From Bacillota bacterium (GTDB lineage: Bacteria; Bacillota; Clostridia; Acetivibrionales; DSM-1351): a stretch of 25,153 bases of DNA. The stretch is from contig JAEWZA010000148.1 in the NCBI GenBank assembly GCA_023395575.1, forward strand, positions 1-25,153. Reading direction: 5' to 3'. Positions 1 to 7,692 of this stretch are shown here, piece after piece. Position 1 is the first letter of the stretch. Each line of letters starts with the position of its first letter. Both the position numbers and the translations under genes were made by a program. The notes beneath the pieces are model-generated. The model saw only the letters and a list, made by a program, of their open reading frames with translations, did not search any database and had not been told where the DNA came from.

Positions 1-24
1 GTTCGAATCCCTGATGGCGCACCA
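1..24 (+). tRNA. tRNA 3' end (partial, possibly tRNA-Lys)
   Basis: The window opens inside a tRNA. The T-loop (TTCGAAT, positions 2-8), the 3' strand of the T-stem (CCCTG, 9-13), the 3' strand of the acceptor stem (ATGGCGC, 14-20), discriminator A and encoded CCA (22-24) are in the correct register. The matching 5' acceptor strand would be GCGCCAT, which I associate with clostridial tRNA-Lys. The anticodon lies outside the window, so the isotype is a guess from the acceptor stem only. Confidence 0.85.
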
Positions 25-66
25 AATAAACTCCGTTTCTACTTATTAGATGGAGTTTATTTTTTT
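24..66 (+). terminator. Intrinsic terminator of the tRNA
   Basis: AATAAACTCC (25-34) pairs perfectly with GGAGTTTATT (52-61) around a 17-nt loop, and the T-run continues to position 66. It begins directly after the tRNA CCA end, so it should terminate the tRNA transcript. The reverse strand has only a weak T-run, so it may act poorly on the converging exonuclease transcript. Confidence 0.8.
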
Positions 67-199
67 GTAGTTTATTTTAATCAGAATATTTTTCACATTG
101 CCCCAACATTCATTATTAAACCAATAAAAATTTTTAATAGGAATTACGTTTTAGTTGTTTGTCATTTTCTTTAGCTTAAATGGAGTTTGTGCCAGTACC

Positions 200-766
200 T
201 TATCTTGTTTTGCAAGAGCATAAATATTTATAAACCTTAAGCATATTTTTCACATCTGCCATACCTCTATGCTCTTTTCCTTCAAAGGCTTCTCCAATAA
301 GAGATAATGCTTTTGTTAATTTACAGTTACTACCACTAATATGCTTTAGCTTCTCAAACCTTACCTGCAAGTTATAAAACCTCTTATAATGTTTTCTGAT
401 CTCGCCTGTAAAATTATTTCTAAGGAGGTTTTTGCGCAACAGAATTTGATCATAATTACCCCATGCTACCACTATGATTGGTTTATTCCTATTATCAAGT
501 TTAAGCACCCAGTCATCAAAGCTCTTTATAACCTCTTCAAAGCTTCTTGAACTATCTATACTTTGCTGGGTAATTCCTGTAAGCTTTATACAATATTCAG
601 ATAGTTCTGGTTCCTCTTTCGGCTTTATAAGCTCCGAAAACTCATCTATTATTTTATAGCTAGCATTAACAGCAATAGCAGATATTTCAATAATCTCTGA
701 ATATGGATGTTTTTTTCTTTCATGCTTTTCCCAGCAAGTAGCTTCAAAATCAATAAGAATATCCAT
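200..766 (-). CDS. DEDDh 3'-5' exonuclease (KapD/ERI-1-like)
   Basis: Predicted Mg2+-dependent 3'-5' exonuclease of the DEDDh (RNase T / DnaQ-like) superfamily, 188 aa, a single catalytic domain that is probably cytosolic. The motifs are all visible: Exo I with D6 and E8 in IDFEAT, Exo II with D106 in AWGNYD, and Exo III with H166 and D171 in HRGMAD. The aligned length and the motif I region resemble the KapD/ERI-1 group, known in Bacillus as an inhibitor of the KinA pathway to sporulation. That role is only inferred here. I chose the ATG at 766 because AGAGG lies five bases before it. An upstream in-frame ATG at 808 has no ribosome binding site. The gene lies 73 bases downstream of the unknown gene 840-1262 and may be cotranscribed with it. 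The nucleic-acid substrate cannot be told from the sequence. Confidence 0.85.
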   Translation of the reverse strand: MDILIDFEATCWEKHERKKHPYSEIIEISAIAVNASYKIIDEFSELIKPKEEPELSEYCIKLTGITQQSIDSSRSFEEVIKSFDDWVLKLDNRNKPIIVVAWGNYDQILLRKNLLRNNFTGEIRKHYKRFYNLQVRFEKLKHISGSNCKLTKALSLIGEAFEGKEHRGMADVKNMLKVYKYLCSCKTR

Positions 767-839
767 TATATCCTCTGCAGTACTTTTATAATAATTCAAT
801 TCATACAATTACTTTTACAAAAACATTGTTAGACCTGAG

Positions 840-1262
840 TTACCATATTACTTCCAAATAAATTTTATCTGCCAATAATGACCATCCATAAATGACATGA
901 TACTTGTTATCATATAATTGTTTTACATCCTGATGATTATCAACATATCCAAAAAGATTATTTTTTATTATTGCACCTTCTGTTGAATCTATCTGGCTAA
1001 ACAATGCCTTATAATCCTCAGATGACAACAATACAGTTTTATGCTCCCTTTTGTCACTGTCTATCAAACCAATATATAATGACTGCAGTTTCCCATCAAT
1101 AATTATTTGAGCTTTACTTATTGAATCTGCATACTTTTCAACTGTAGTAAAAATCTTGTTTTGGAGCTCTTGTTCATTTGCAAATTCTTTTTCGAGCTTT
1201 TCTTTCCTCTTTTTTTGTTCAAGCTCTTTTCTTCTTATTTGTGCATCTTTTAATTCTGGCAT
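840..1262 (-). CDS. Hypothetical protein with charged N-terminal helix
   Basis: A 140-residue protein that I do not recognise. Residues 5-45 are very rich in Lys, Glu, Arg and Gln (KDAQIRRKELEQKKRKEKLEKE) and should form a long charged helix or coiled coil. The rest looks like a compact alpha/beta domain ending in LYDNKYHVIYGWSLLADKIY. There is no signal peptide or membrane segment. The start at 1262 is set by a strong GGGAGG seven bases or so before the ATG; a longer ORF from 1298 exists but would place that site inside the gene. It precedes the exonuclease gene on the same strand by 73 bases, so the two may form a short operon. The coding character and ribosome binding site make it a convincing gene, but no function can be assigned. 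Confidence 0.65.
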   Translation of the reverse strand: MPELKDAQIRRKELEQKKRKEKLEKEFANEQELQNKIFTTVEKYADSISKAQIIIDGKLQSLYIGLIDSDKREHKTVLLSSEDYKALFSQIDSTEGAIIKNNLFGYVDNHQDVKQLYDNKYHVIYGWSLLADKIYLEVIW

Positions 1263-1426
1263 AAGTTTCCTCCCTAAATCCTCTATGTAAAAAGTCAATA
1301 ACGGCTAAATCCGATTATATCAGACGATAGTATTATATACCTTTTAATTATGATTTGGTATTGTTTTTTAAGAGTTCTTTATTTTTATTCCTTATTTTCA
1401 CTATATACTAATTTTACAGGCAACCC

Positions 1427-1440
1427 AGCATGGGCATGCT
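1427..1440. repeat. Inverted repeat in the 1263-1589 gap
   Basis: AGCATG and CATGCT flank a GG centre, giving a near-perfect 14-bp palindrome. It lies about 165 bases upstream of the start of the 840-1262 gene (minus strand). Reading the minus strand from it, a TATAAT-like hexamer follows within about 30 bases. It could be an operator for the short operon 1262-200, but no regulator is known. A small CCTC/GAGG hairpin with a T-run (about 1560-1576, plus strand) is the only other structure I see in this 327-base gap. Confidence 0.3.
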
Positions 1441-1589
1441 TAGCTCTTTTTCTTTATTATATACTTTAACTCTCTTAACTAAATCATCGATTATTGTCTC
1501 CACATTCTAAAATAATGATAATATATTTTATGCAGTCTTTGTAATACATTTAAGTCAACCTCTACAGAGGTTTTTTAATTCTAAGATTT

Positions 1590-2207
1590 TTATATAACTC
1601 TGGCAATTGCTCTCACCATACATGAATCCGACTTAATTTTCATCGGAAAAGCCATTACCTCAAAATTATCCTCCTCATTAATTTTATCCAAATTAGTCAG
1701 GTTCTCCAATATTAAAACACCGTGGCTTAGCAAGTATTTATGAATATCAAATGGAAATCTATCTGGTGAGGGCATGTCAATGCCAACCATCTTTATTTTA
1801 TTTCTAATCAACATTTCACAAAAAGACATATCTAATATAGGATGCTTAGAATAGTAATCTTCCAATCCATAGTATTTGTCCATTCCAGTATGAAGCAGGA
1901 CAATTTCTTTACCATTAACTATATCTGAGTGGGATTTTTTGAGCTTTATCAAGCTTTCATTCTGAGAGCGAATTATGCACCCTTTGCCACAAAAGTCTTC
2001 CAAGCCAAAGTCACATAAATATTTATTTATATCTAGCATATGCATTGGCCCATCCAAATGAGTTCCTATATGCATCTCAGTTTCAATACTGTGATTGTTA
2101 TATTTATCTATACTATAAGCCCGAGTTTGTACCAATTTCAAGCTTGAATCCCCAGGATATACCGGCATACCGTTTTCAATGGTCTGTGACAAATCAATTA
2201 ATCTCAT
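1590..2207 (-). CDS. Cyclase family / kynurenine formamidase-like hydrolase
   Basis: A 205-aa metal-dependent hydrolase of the cyclase (PF04199-type) superfamily, which includes arylformamidase KynB, isatin hydrolase and polyketide cyclases. The signature HxGTHxDxPxH is complete as H46-I-G-T-H50-L-D52-G-P-M-H56 and supplies the metal ligands of the family. The N-terminal DLSQTIENGMPVYPGD segment is also characteristic. The length matches KynB-type proteins (about 205-210 aa). No tryptophan-degradation genes flank it, so the substrate is open. The start is supported by GGTGGG six bases before the ATG. It appears to be monocistronic, with 327 bases on one side and 330 on the other. Its upstream region (2250-2440) carries copy A of the structured repeat described separately, which could lie in its 5' leader. 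Confidence 0.85.
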   Translation of the reverse strand: MRLIDLSQTIENGMPVYPGDSSLKLVQTRAYSIDKYNNHSIETEMHIGTHLDGPMHMLDINKYLCDFGLEDFCGKGCIIRSQNESLIKLKKSHSDIVNGKEIVLLHTGMDKYYGLEDYYSKHPILDMSFCEMLIRNKIKMVGIDMPSPDRFPFDIHKYLLSHGVLILENLTNLDKINEEDNFEVMAFPMKIKSDSCMVRAIARVI

Positions 2208-2249
2208 TTATTTCCCACCTTTAATTATATCATTTATTTCCATGCATCT

Positions 2250-2440
2250 AGCAATTTATATTCACATATTTTTCAGTCAAAAATATCAACTTGCGTTCTA
2301 ACACAAACTTCGCAGTTGAATATACTTCTTAAAGCCTATTAATATCAGGTGTGGTAGCAATATCAATTAAAAAGTCAAATAAAGTTTACCAAACAACAAG
2401 CCTCTAATCCTTGAGAACGGCTCGACTTTTAATTCGAAAG
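2250..2440 (+). repeat. Structured repeat, copy A (short form)
   Basis: This is a diverged second copy of the 3' module of the element in the carB-pyrK gap. Alignment begins at AGCAATTTA (2250). It then runs through a gap-free 63-nt core (2304-2366) with two invariant blocks of 23 and 27 nt separated by 13 variable nt. It ends at CGAAAG (2435-2440). Inside are a TCGC-capped AACT/AGTT hairpin (2306-2317) and a long-range stem AATTAAAAAGTC (2365-2376) with GACTTTTAATT (2424-2434), which has one bulged A. The same stem in copy B has G-C in place of one T-A pair. The 5' cloverleaf domain of copy B is absent. The strand is given by the alignment with B; transcription is unproven. It lies in the 330-base gap 2208-2537, 43 bases upstream of the cyclase gene start. 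Confidence 0.7.
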
Positions 2441-2475
2441 TAATCACAAAATCAGTATTCATGTATGTTTAAAAT

Positions 2476-2510
2476 TGTTCAGCAAGCTATAAGTTTTTTT
2501 GCTGAAAACC
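2476..2510 (-). terminator. Possible terminator of the PAP2 gene
   Basis: TTCAGCA and TGCTGAA form a seven-base-pair stem about 30 bases past the stop codon of the PAP2 gene. On the minus strand it is followed by CAATTTTAAA, a weak U-tract. The loop holds a run of A/T bases. Confidence 0.4.
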
Positions 2511-2537
2511 CGCTACAATGTCGTTTTTAGCACACTA

Positions 2538-3173
2538 TTAACCATTGTCATACTTATATTTCTTATACCCCAGATCAATAACAGCGCTAAAAGCAGCTAT
2601 CCATGCAATTCCAAAACTAAAGCCACCTAAAACATCGCTTGCAAAATGCACCCCCAAGTAAATTCTGCTAAATCCGATAAATAGAATTAATGTTGCAAAT
2701 GATGATATTAAAAAGTATTTCCATTTTGATTTAAAATTTCTAAGTAATAATAAAATAAGCAGTCCATAAAAGCTCATAGAAACCATTGAATGTCCGCTCG
2801 GAAAGCTATATCCATGAATATCTATAAGCCTTAAAATATCAGGTCTACTTCTTTGAATAATATGCTTAATACCTTCATTTAGTATTGCTGATAGTATGAG
2901 ATTTATAATAAGCATTGAAATAGTAAAGGAGCACTTTTTATTTACAAATATAAAGATAAGGAATATTCCTGCTAAATACATTAAGAATTCAGATGATCCC
3001 AAAAAAGTAATAAGCTTCATAATCTCTGTTAAACCAGGTGTTATAAATTTTGAAAGTTTATAATACACATAGTTGTCAAATTCATCTGTATTTTGGTTAA
3101 CTACCATAATCATAATAAAAATAAATATTGCTAAAGGTAACCCTATGGTCAGTAAGTATCTTAATTTTCTCAA
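2538..3173 (-). CDS. PAP2 family membrane phosphatase
   Basis: An integral membrane phosphatase of the PAP2 (phosphatidic acid phosphatase type 2 / undecaprenyl pyrophosphatase-like) family, 211 aa. All three motifs are present: KHIIQRSRPD (motif 1, KxxxxxxRP), FPSGHS (motif 2, PSGH) and SRIYLGVHFASD (motif 3, SRxxxxxHxxxD), with the catalytic histidines intact. About six hydrophobic segments span the sequence. Family members dephosphorylate lipid phosphates such as undecaprenyl pyrophosphate, phosphatidic acid or phosphatidylglycerol phosphate; the substrate here is unknown. I place the start at TTG 3173. The only Shine-Dalgarno sequence, GGAGG, lies inside the longer ORF that starts with ATG at 3185 and is six bases before this TTG, whereas the ATG has none. 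It stands alone between terminators and is likely transcribed by itself. Confidence 0.85.
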   Translation of the reverse strand: MRKLRYLLTIGLPLAIFIFIMIMVVNQNTDEFDNYVYYKLSKFITPGLTEIMKLITFLGSSEFLMYLAGIFLIFIFVNKKCSFTISMLIINLILSAILNEGIKHIIQRSRPDILRLIDIHGYSFPSGHSMVSMSFYGLLILLLLRNFKSKWKYFLISSFATLILFIGFSRIYLGVHFASDVLGGFSFGIAWIAAFSAVIDLGYKKYKYDNG

Positions 3174-3307
3174 AAAAACCTCCATTTAGCGTTTATATTC
3201 ATATATAATGATAACTTTTTTGATACCTTTCTAATGGCTGTATATTGGTTCTTAGTAAATTCTACATCCTATATATTATATTATAATATCATACTAGTAT
3301 TATCAAT

Positions 3308-3356
3308 AAAAAAAGAATCCAATATCCGATATAAAAATTTCGGCTTGGACTCTTCT
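3308..3356 (-). terminator. Rubrerythrin terminator
   Basis: On the minus strand AAGAGTCCAA pairs with TTGGATTCTT (one mismatch near the base), with an inner CCGA/TCGG pairing, followed by a run of seven Ts. It starts about 22 bases after the rubrerythrin stop codon and fits a strong intrinsic terminator. Confidence 0.8.
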
Positions 3357-3378
3357 TTATTATTTAACATTACCAATC

Positions 3379-3921
3379 TTAATAATTTTTTGCTTGTAAC
3401 TGGAAATGAGCTTGTGGATGAGCACAAACAGGACAGATTTTAGGTGCACTTTGTCCAATATGAATATGTCCGCAATTTGCACACTGCCATATAACCTTCT
3501 CACCTTTAATAAATACAGTATTTCCTTCAACATTCTTTAACAATGCCAAGTATCTTTCTTCATGCTCTTTTTCAATTTTAGCAACACCTTCAAATAGACG
3601 AGCTATATCATTAAAGCCCTCTTCTTTTGCTTCTTTAGCAAAATTTGCATACATATCAGTCCACTCATAGTTTTCGCCTTCTGCTGCATCCTTAAGGTTT
3701 GTAGCAGTGTCTGCAATACCGCCGTCATGTAAAAGCTTGAACCAGATTTTCGCATGCTCCTTTTCATTATGTGCAGTTTCTGTGAATAGTGCAGCTATTT
3801 GCTCATACCCTTCCTTTTTTGCTTTTGATGCATAGTATGAATATTTGTTATGAGCCATAGACTCACCAGCGAATGCTGCTTTTAAATTTGCTTCTGTTCT
3901 TGAACCTTTTAAATTACTCAA
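3379..3921 (-). CDS. rbr: Rubrerythrin
   Basis: Cytosolic non-heme iron peroxidase that reduces hydrogen peroxide and protects anaerobes from oxidative stress, 180 aa. The N-terminal ferritin-like four-helix domain (about residues 5-130) has the diiron carboxylate and ExxH ligands: E20, E53-x-x-H56, and E117-x-x-H120. The C-terminal rubredoxin-like domain carries the Fe(SCys)4 site as C147-x-x-C150 and C163-x-x-C166. Order and length match classical rubrerythrin. The start codon is TTG at 3921, preceded at nine bases by AGGAGG; no in-frame ATG is nearby. It appears monocistronic, with a good terminator. Clostridial rubrerythrins are often under PerR, but I could not find a clear PerR box in the AT-rich 249 bases upstream. 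Electron donor genes (NADH:rubredoxin reductase, rubredoxin) are not adjacent. Confidence 0.95.
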   Translation of the reverse strand: MSNLKGSRTEANLKAAFAGESMAHNKYSYYASKAKKEGYEQIAALFTETAHNEKEHAKIWFKLLHDGGIADTATNLKDAAEGENYEWTDMYANFAKEAKEEGFNDIARLFEGVAKIEKEHEERYLALLKNVEGNTVFIKGEKVIWQCANCGHIHIGQSAPKICPVCAHPQAHFQLQAKNY

Positions 3922-4170
3922 TATAGTATTCCTCCTAGATTTAATAATTTAGTTATTTTATAAAGTCAGTTAACTTAAAAACTTAACCTTTCAAACTAGT
4001 GTGTAGTTTTATCTTATAAGTTTTTTTATGCTGTATTTATGAGTTTAATTAGTCTGACTTTTATTAAATATACCACAAATTTATTAAATAAAACCAGAAC
4101 AATTATAAAAACTTTTATTTCTCAGATTTTATAAGCTATTTATATTTAGAGAAAGTTAAATCCTTTTATA

Positions 4171-5691
4171 CTATAGCTCTCCCTTTATAGTTCTCTGATA
4201 TGAATGTCCTCGATCGTTACTTCTTTTTACGCTGTTTAACTCAAAATAAACAACTGCGTTAGCCTTTAGCGTTATTTTTATTTCTACTTTTGATTTTGTT
4301 GGTACAATAACTTCTGATTTTACTAGCGGAACAGCGTGTTCTTTTAAAAGAGCCGTCTGTTCAGGTAATAAATTTGCTGGTTCTCCCATGTCATGCCAGA
4401 GTTTTAGAGGATTGCAGCACTCTTCATCAACTGTTTTTGTAATTAAGCAATACTCATCATATTTTACTGGTAACTGCAGCTCAAGCTCCATTATTTCCCC
4501 GTCATAATTAAAATCTATGTTCCACAAAACTCCACGATAGCTCCCATTTGACAATTGCATAATAATTGCCTCCTCAGAACGATGCACACATTTTCCCTGA
4601 AGTTTTTTATAGAATGCAAATGTCCAGAAAGTAGGCTTTGGAATACAATTATTGGCTACCATTCCAAAACCACCGTGAAACGGAGTGAAAGGAACACCTT
4701 TTTCCTCAAAAACATCTCCAAAGGTCCAATAAGTATATGATACATGTTTATCTCCTAGACGTGATAAAATAGCGGCTACATAAGCTGCATTTATGTTGGT
4801 ATCATGGATTGTGCAATTAGATAAATATGAAGTGCTGTATTCTGTAATATGTATATCAATTCCTTTAAATTCTGGAAAACTTTCAATTATTGCTTTTGTT
4901 TTATCTAACGACTCAAACCAAAAATCAATATCACAAAGCTTTACATATGAATAACGCTCCACTTTATCAGGAGGAAAGGGTACATAATTATGTCTTGATA
5001 CATAATCCAAAGGAAGCTTCTTATCACGAACATATTCCAGAAAAGAACTCATCCAAATCTCATCCAATTGACCACTAATTGCAGGACCACCAACAATAAA
5101 ATCTGGATCAACTTCTTTTATAGCCAGTGCAGAGTGCTCATATAGTGTGAAATAAGACTGCATATCGGCATCCTTCCAAAAATCTGTCTGATTTGGTTCG
5201 TTCCACACCTCAATAGGCCATTGCAACACTTCTTCCCTTCCATAGTGTTCAATGAGATGTCTCAAAGTTGCCTGAACCATATCTGTCCAGTCCTTGTGGT
5301 TTTTAGGAGGTGTAATATTTGCCTTCCATGCAAATGTAGTAGTTTCTCCAGAAGAAGCCATATGCTCCGGCATAAACCCCAGTTCCAAGAAGGGCCGTAA
5401 TCCAAGGCTTAAATAACTGTCAATAACCCTGTCTAGATAGGTAAAATTATACTCAACAGCATCTCTACCCAATTCATCCTTATAGGTATTAACAATGGCC
5501 ATATCAGAAAAGAACAAGCCATGTCCTCGAATATATTTAAAGCCTATTGTATCCTGTACAAGCTTTAACTGTTCATAGTATTCCTTGTGCAGTGCTAAAT
5601 ACATTCGTCCCGTCCCAACACAATAATCCATACCATTGTGAAAAGGTATCTCATTTTCCTGATTAACCAGAATTCTCTTTTCTTTACTCAT
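4171..5691 (-). CDS. GH39 family glycosidase (beta-xylosidase-like)
   Basis: A glycoside hydrolase of family 39, 506 aa, most like bacterial beta-xylosidases that release xylose from xylo-oligosaccharides with retention of configuration. The (beta/alpha)8 barrel occupies about residues 15-345. The general acid/base is E165 in WNEPN and the nucleophile is E284 in HITEYSTSY, which closely track the known positions E160 and E277 of the Thermoanaerobacterium saccharolyticum enzyme. The remaining C-terminal part (about 350-500) matches the beta-sandwich found in the family. There is no signal peptide, so it probably acts in the cytosol on imported oligosaccharides. No transporter or regulator gene is adjacent. 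The start is set by AGGAGG seven bases or so before the ATG. A small hairpin (TTCCCA/TGGGAA, 5704-5717) lies right before that ribosome binding site. No clear GC-rich terminator follows; an A/T-only stem is at about 4100-4135. Confidence 0.9.
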   Translation of the reverse strand: MSKEKRILVNQENEIPFHNGMDYCVGTGRMYLALHKEYYEQLKLVQDTIGFKYIRGHGLFFSDMAIVNTYKDELGRDAVEYNFTYLDRVIDSYLSLGLRPFLELGFMPEHMASSGETTTFAWKANITPPKNHKDWTDMVQATLRHLIEHYGREEVLQWPIEVWNEPNQTDFWKDADMQSYFTLYEHSALAIKEVDPDFIVGGPAISGQLDEIWMSSFLEYVRDKKLPLDYVSRHNYVPFPPDKVERYSYVKLCDIDFWFESLDKTKAIIESFPEFKGIDIHITEYSTSYLSNCTIHDTNINAAYVAAILSRLGDKHVSYTYWTFGDVFEEKGVPFTPFHGGFGMVANNCIPKPTFWTFAFYKKLQGKCVHRSEEAIIMQLSNGSYRGVLWNIDFNYDGEIMELELQLPVKYDEYCLITKTVDEECCNPLKLWHDMGEPANLLPEQTALLKEHAVPLVKSEVIVPTKSKVEIKITLKANAVVYFELNSVKRSNDRGHSYQRTIKGEL

Positions 5692-5703
5692 ATTAACCTC
5701 CTA

Positions 5704-5717
5704 TTCCCATTTGGGAA
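5704..5717 (-). promoter_or_regulatory. Hairpin abutting the GH39 ribosome binding site
   Basis: TTCCCA and TGGGAA pair around a two-base centre. On the minus strand this hairpin lies about four bases before the AGGAGG of the GH39 gene. It could be an operator half-site pair or an RNA hairpin affecting ribosome access. No regulator can be named. Confidence 0.35.
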
Positions 5718-5747
5718 CTAAAATTTAGTAAAACATTTATAAATGGA

Positions 5748-5791
5748 GCTGTTGCAAAAAAAGAAATAATACATATCAAGAATACAACAGC
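5748..5791. repeat. Inverted repeat, IS-end-like
   Basis: GCTGTTG (5748-5754) and CAACAGC (5785-5791) form an inverted repeat around a 30-base AT-rich spacer. The left arm sits in GGAGCTGTTGCAAAAAA, which resembles the terminal repeat of several transposase families, but no transposase remnant follows. It could be a decayed insertion end or chance. In the rest of the 527-base gap 5692-6218 I see only the terminator at 6056-6094 and a GTAC-GCGA-GTAC hairpin near 6029-6040. Confidence 0.3.
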
Positions 5792-6055
5792 CTTAATGTT
5801 CCCCTTTGACAAATCCATTACACATACTGTCATAAAGCACTTGTGATTTGAAACAAAAAATCGGCAACTTCTTTAAGCCCTATTTATTGTATATTCTACA
5901 CGAATTATTTATTTCCTCTAGATTATGACATCACTAGTTCAATTAATTATTTTGGCAACAAACCACGGTATAATTAACTATGACGAACCAATACTAATTT
6001 AACAAATATCTAATCATCGCTTTTACTAGTACGCGAGTACAACTTAGATTTTAAA

Positions 6056-6094
6056 TAAAAAGGACAAAATCCTGTCCATAACAGAATTCGTCCT
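6056..6094 (-). terminator. Terminator downstream of the AAA ATPase gene
   Basis: On the minus strand GGACA (6077-6073) pairs with TGTCC (6066-6062), followed by TTTTTATTT. A wider alternative stem pairs AGGACGAA (6094 downward) with TTTTGTCCT. It lies about 120 bases past the ATPase stop codon. Confidence 0.6.
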
Positions 6095-6218
6095 ATTAAT
6101 ATAAACAACTTAATCTAGCATATGTATCAAAATGTATTATAACTACAAATCACCAATCATAAATGAAACATTTCAGAATAATTGGCATAACACTTGATTG
6201 CAAGATATTCTACAAGAC

Positions 6219-7589
6219 CTACTTTCTCTTGAGGCTAATTACCTTCTGCTCATCTGTTTCTATGCTGCCTTGCGAAAAAGTATCTTTTGTCCAACTGACT
6301 ACTTTTTCAAACTCATTCATATTTAGTTTTCTAATCTTATTATTTCCGCTAAAATCCTTCTCTGTTAAATATATAGCAATTTGATCGTTTGATAATGTAC
6401 CAGCATCAATTAATTTAATTAATCTACGAATCATATGTTCACTATGTGTTTCAATTAAGAAACTCTCATTATTATTTTTAATTGTTTCAACAAACAAATC
6501 AGCTAGGCAATCCTGTGCTGAAGGATGTAAATAAAGCTCCGGCTGTTCTACCACAGTAAAATTCGGAGTTCTGCTAATCCTTGAACTTTCTTTATTATTT
6601 TTAATAATAAATGTCTGTACTAAAATAGGTATTAGTTGAGATAATCCCTGACCCATATCAACAATATTGTTTCTTGCATTAGTCTTTAAATCACGAATCA
6701 TTATTTTAAATAACTGACCCTCTAAATCCTCAATATCAAGAGAAAAATTCATATAAGTGGATAACCAATCTGATACCTTATTGATTATACTCTTACCATG
6801 CCTGTAATCCTGCCCCAATATAACTGAGGTATACTCTCCACATTTTCCCACAGAATCGACAATGCTATCTGTATACCTAAAGTACCGCTCAGGTGTTTTT
6901 CTTAATGAGTCTATATAAAAAATTTTATTTGCTAGCATACTAAAATAGTTTTGAAGGGTATTGCATATCTGAGATGCTAATTCCAAATTACTGTTATATT
7001 TTGGGTTATTTAATTTCTCAGTATTGGACGTATCCAGCATACATCTTATATCTGGAATGAACTTATCAAAGAAATACTCATCTGGATCAATTAAATGTTC
7101 CTCATACCCATTAATATTAAATATTAGACTGCTTGTATAATCATTTGAGGTAAACTCTACAATAGGTTCCTCTCTTGAAGTTAAACTCAGAATAAATTCG
7201 TTTACCACAAGTTTTCCATCCTTGTGTGATATACTTGCTTTTAAAATCATATCAGAGTCTATAAATTTATCAAATTGATCTTGTACAATTAATGGTCTAA
7301 GGCTAGACCTTCTAAATTCATTGTAGCTGAATACTACTTCAAACTCTATTGCTTCTCCCTTCCTATGGTTATAAACAACATCTTCATAATTACCATAATC
7401 AATGGAGCTTCCATAAAACAGCACAGGTACTGACGTGGCATCAAGAAATGTTTGCTTCAAAACTAATGGGAACTTAGAAATGCTACTTTTCCCAGAGCCA
7501 TTTTCACCTACAAAAACTGTAATAGGCTTAATCTCAATTTCGCCAGTATCTATAAAGCCTTTAATGTTTTTTAGCCTAAAACTTTTCAT
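6219..7589 (-). CDS. Solitary ABC-type AAA ATPase (DUF3696-like)
   Basis: A 456-aa ATPase of the SMC/RecF/OLD-like AAA_15/AAA_21 group. Walker A is G28-ENGSGK-S35. An ABC-signature-like segment VDMGQGLSQLIP is near residue 315. Walker B is VVEQPELYLHPSAQ near 345, and the following THSEHM matches the H-loop/switch region. The tail YLTEKDFSGNNKIRKLNMNEFEKV resembles DUF3696. Proteins of this type act as DNA- or RNA-associated ATPases, often as one half of anti-phage modules with a nuclease partner. No such partner lies nearby, so a defence role is only a possibility. The start has AAGGAG seven to eight bases upstream. It sits between two gaps of more than 400 bases and is transcribed alone. 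An unusual nested inverted repeat (7693-7771) is in its leader. Confidence 0.8.
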   Translation of the reverse strand: MKSFRLKNIKGFIDTGEIEIKPITVFVGENGSGKSSISKFPLVLKQTFLDATSVPVLFYGSSIDYGNYEDVVYNHRKGEAIEFEVVFSYNEFRRSSLRPLIVQDQFDKFIDSDMILKASISHKDGKLVVNEFILSLTSREEPIVEFTSNDYTSSLIFNINGYEEHLIDPDEYFFDKFIPDIRCMLDTSNTEKLNNPKYNSNLELASQICNTLQNYFSMLANKIFYIDSLRKTPERYFRYTDSIVDSVGKCGEYTSVILGQDYRHGKSIINKVSDWLSTYMNFSLDIEDLEGQLFKIMIRDLKTNARNNIVDMGQGLSQLIPILVQTFIIKNNKESSRISRTPNFTVVEQPELYLHPSAQDCLADLFVETIKNNNESFLIETHSEHMIRRLIKLIDAGTLSNDQIAIYLTEKDFSGNNKIRKLNMNEFEKVVSWTKDTFSQGSIETDEQKVISLKRK

Positions 7590-7692
7590 ATTGATGTTCT
7601 CCTTTTAAGTGTACTAATTTTATTATAACGCCTGATTCAAAATAAAATTTTTTGATTATATAAAAATTTCATTACATCAGTGGCTTGTAATC

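Noticed and set aside
1..1262. Integrated element using the tRNA 3' end as attachment site.
   Set aside because: There is no integrase and no second copy of the tRNA end in the window; the terminator follows the tRNA normally.
1559..1576. CCTC-TACA-GAGG hairpin with T-run as a terminator.
   Set aside because: It points along the plus strand, where no gene precedes it, and the stem is only four pairs.
2341..2366. AGGTGTGGTAGCA in copies A and B resembles the T-box motif AGGGTGGTACCGCG.
   Set aside because: No Stem I with AGUA/GAA bulges, no antiterminator/terminator switch, no ACCGCG part, and no plus-strand biosynthetic or tRNA synthetase gene follows in either copy.
3234..3443. 69-codon plus-strand ORF over the rubrerythrin terminator.
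   Set aside because: It overlaps the terminator and the 3' end of rubrerythrin, has no ribosome binding site and has unlikely composition.
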